Source: Massilia yuzhufengensis
GTDB lineage: Bacteria; Pseudomonadota; Gammaproteobacteria; Burkholderiales; Burkholderiaceae_D
NCBI RefSeq assembly: GCF_900112225.1
Contig: NZ_FOLD01000003.1
Span: 124,001-188,000, forward strand
Length of the DNA stretch: 64,000 nt
Direction of reading: 5' to 3'
Part shown: piece after piece, positions 63,267 through 64,000 of the stretch
How positions within the stretch are numbered: position 1 is the stretch's first letter
How the letters are laid out: every line of letters begins with the position of its first letter
Notes under the pieces: generated by a model
Told to the model about the DNA's origin: nothing
Database searches by the model: none
Seen by the model: only the letters and a program-made list of their open reading frames with translations
Position numbers and translations under genes: made by a program

Positions 63267-64000
63267 TCAGAAGGTGTAGCGCGCCCCCAGGGTGAAGAAG
63301 CGCCCGACCGCGCCGGCGTAGTCGAGCGGGTTGTACGCTACCGCGCCGTAGGTGAGCGGATCGAGCGGCGCGATCTTGTCGAACACGTTCTGGATCGAGC
63401 CGAACACTTCCCAGCGCGGCTGCGGCTTCCAGCGGAACACCAGGTCGACCGTCGTGAACGAGGTCAGCTTGCAGTCGGTCGGCGCGTCGTTGCCGTTGGC
63501 GAAGTGCGTGGCGCAGCCGTCCGGGTCGTCCTTGAACGCCGTGTTGTCGATCTTGCCGCGGTATTGCAGGTTGGCGGTCAGGCGGAAGTCGGGGCGTTCC
63601 CAGCTGGCGGACAGGTTGGCGCGGTTGTCCGGCGTGCCCACGCAGTTGGTCACGTCGCAGTTGCCGTGGGTGCCCGCGAAGTCGCGCGAACTGCCATCCT
63701 GCTCGGTGCGCAGCCACTTGAGCAGGTGGGTCCACTTGGCGTTGAACACCAGGTTGCCCAGGTTGTTGGGCAGCGCGAGGCTTTGGCGGGCGTCGAGGTC
63801 GACGCCGCGCACCCTGGTCTGGGCCGAGTTGACGTAGCTGGCCAGCACCGCCGTGATGGCGCCGGGGTCGCCCGGGATGCCGGCTTGCGCCGTGCTGGGG
63901 TCGCGCGCCACGCGCCCGGCCAGGATGGCGGCATCGACCTGTTCCTGGTTGATCTCGTTCTTGCGCTTGATCTCCCAGAAGTCGAGCGAGACGCTGGTGC
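63267..64000 (-). CDS. TonB-dependent receptor, C-terminal part (5' end outside window)
   Basis: The frame is open to the window edge and continues upstream of the first GTG (the codons read SVSLDFWEIKRKNEINQ and onward). The visible 244 residues are beta-barrel. They include YVNSAQTRVRGVDLDARQ, a FTTVDLVFRWKPQPRWEVFG strand pair, VFDKIAPLDPLTYG and the terminal FFTLGARYTF with canonical final Phe. VFDK followed by PLDP is the conserved last plug-facing strand of many siderophore/oligomer receptors. It probably forms an operon with the receptor downstream. Confidence 0.88.
   Translation of the reverse strand, partial: TSVSLDFWEIKRKNEINQEQVDAAILAGRVARDPSTAQAGIPGDPGAITAVLASYVNSAQTRVRGVDLDARQSLALPNNLGNLVFNAKWTHLLKWLRTEQDGSSRDFAGTHGNCDVTNCVGTPDNRANLSASWERPDFRLTANLQYRGKIDNTAFKDDPDGCATHFANGNDAPTDCKLTSFTTVDLVFRWKPQPRWEVFGSIQNVFDKIAPLDPLTYGAVAYNPLDYAGAVGRFFTLGARYTF

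Noticed and set aside
1..64000. CRISPR arrays, tRNA/rRNA genes, prophage or insertion-sequence transposase genes
   Set aside because: Reading through both strands I found no regularly spaced direct repeats, cloverleaf-like genes or transposase/integrase coding regions; a dedicated tRNA or covariance-model scan was not possible here.

Overview
The window looks like a chromosomal segment of a GC-rich betaproteobacterium of the Oxalobacteraceae type (Massilia-like). This is inferred from gene content and order: a stand-alone RnfB-like ferredoxin, intracellular PHB depolymerase plus a PHA granule-region protein, glnA-DUF4124-ntrB-ntrC, glnE next to yhdP-nitrilase-tldD, and many large TonB-dependent receptors. 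I see no phage, plasmid, CRISPR, tRNA or rRNA feature.

Layout. 1-8.4 kb: redox and storage housekeeping. It holds a partial rsxB, an RcnB-like periplasmic protein, phaZ, ferredoxin-NADP reductase, 7Fe ferredoxin fdxA, an M4 metalloprotease coupled to its emfourin-type inhibitor, a PHA system protein, acyl-CoA-binding protein, an FKBP isomerase and an EI24 membrane protein. 8.8-16.7 kb: a divergent class A-like penicillin-binding protein overlapping an orphan TAXI-type binding protein, then a secreted CocE/NonD hydrolase and a rhodanese-TauE/SafE pair. 16.7-21.7 kb: the nitrogen control locus, with NtrC sites and a sigma-54 promoter, then glnA, a DUF4124 protein, ntrB and ntrC. 21.8-25.3 kb: corA, an EamA exporter and an FAD-dependent oxidoreductase. 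25.3-50.6 kb: six complete TonB-dependent receptors, interrupted by rsmE, tkt, gap and map. 50.8-60.3 kb: glnE, divergent from yhdP-nitrilase-tldD. 60.5-64 kb: one complete and one partial TonB-dependent receptor.

How it works together. glnA, ntrB/ntrC and glnE form a complete ammonia-assimilation control set: transcription by phosphorylated NtrC with sigma-54, and adenylylation of GlnA Tyr400 by GlnE. phaZ and the PHA granule protein indicate PHB storage. The eight receptors point to an oligotrophic scavenger of large substrates, but no inner-membrane transporter or regulator sits beside them, so substrates cannot be read from context.

Most notable for follow-up: a decayed TonB-receptor remnant behind the first receptor (28771-28940); a shared promoter layout, TTGACA with an 18-base spacer and a TCTTAT-like -10, in front of several receptors; a penicillin-binding protein with aberrant glycosyltransferase motifs and an apparent large insert in its transpeptidase region; its overlapping permease-less TAXI partner; an EF-hand-like loop inside one receptor barrel; and a long imperfect inverted repeat (43356-43504) resembling RAYT-associated elements.
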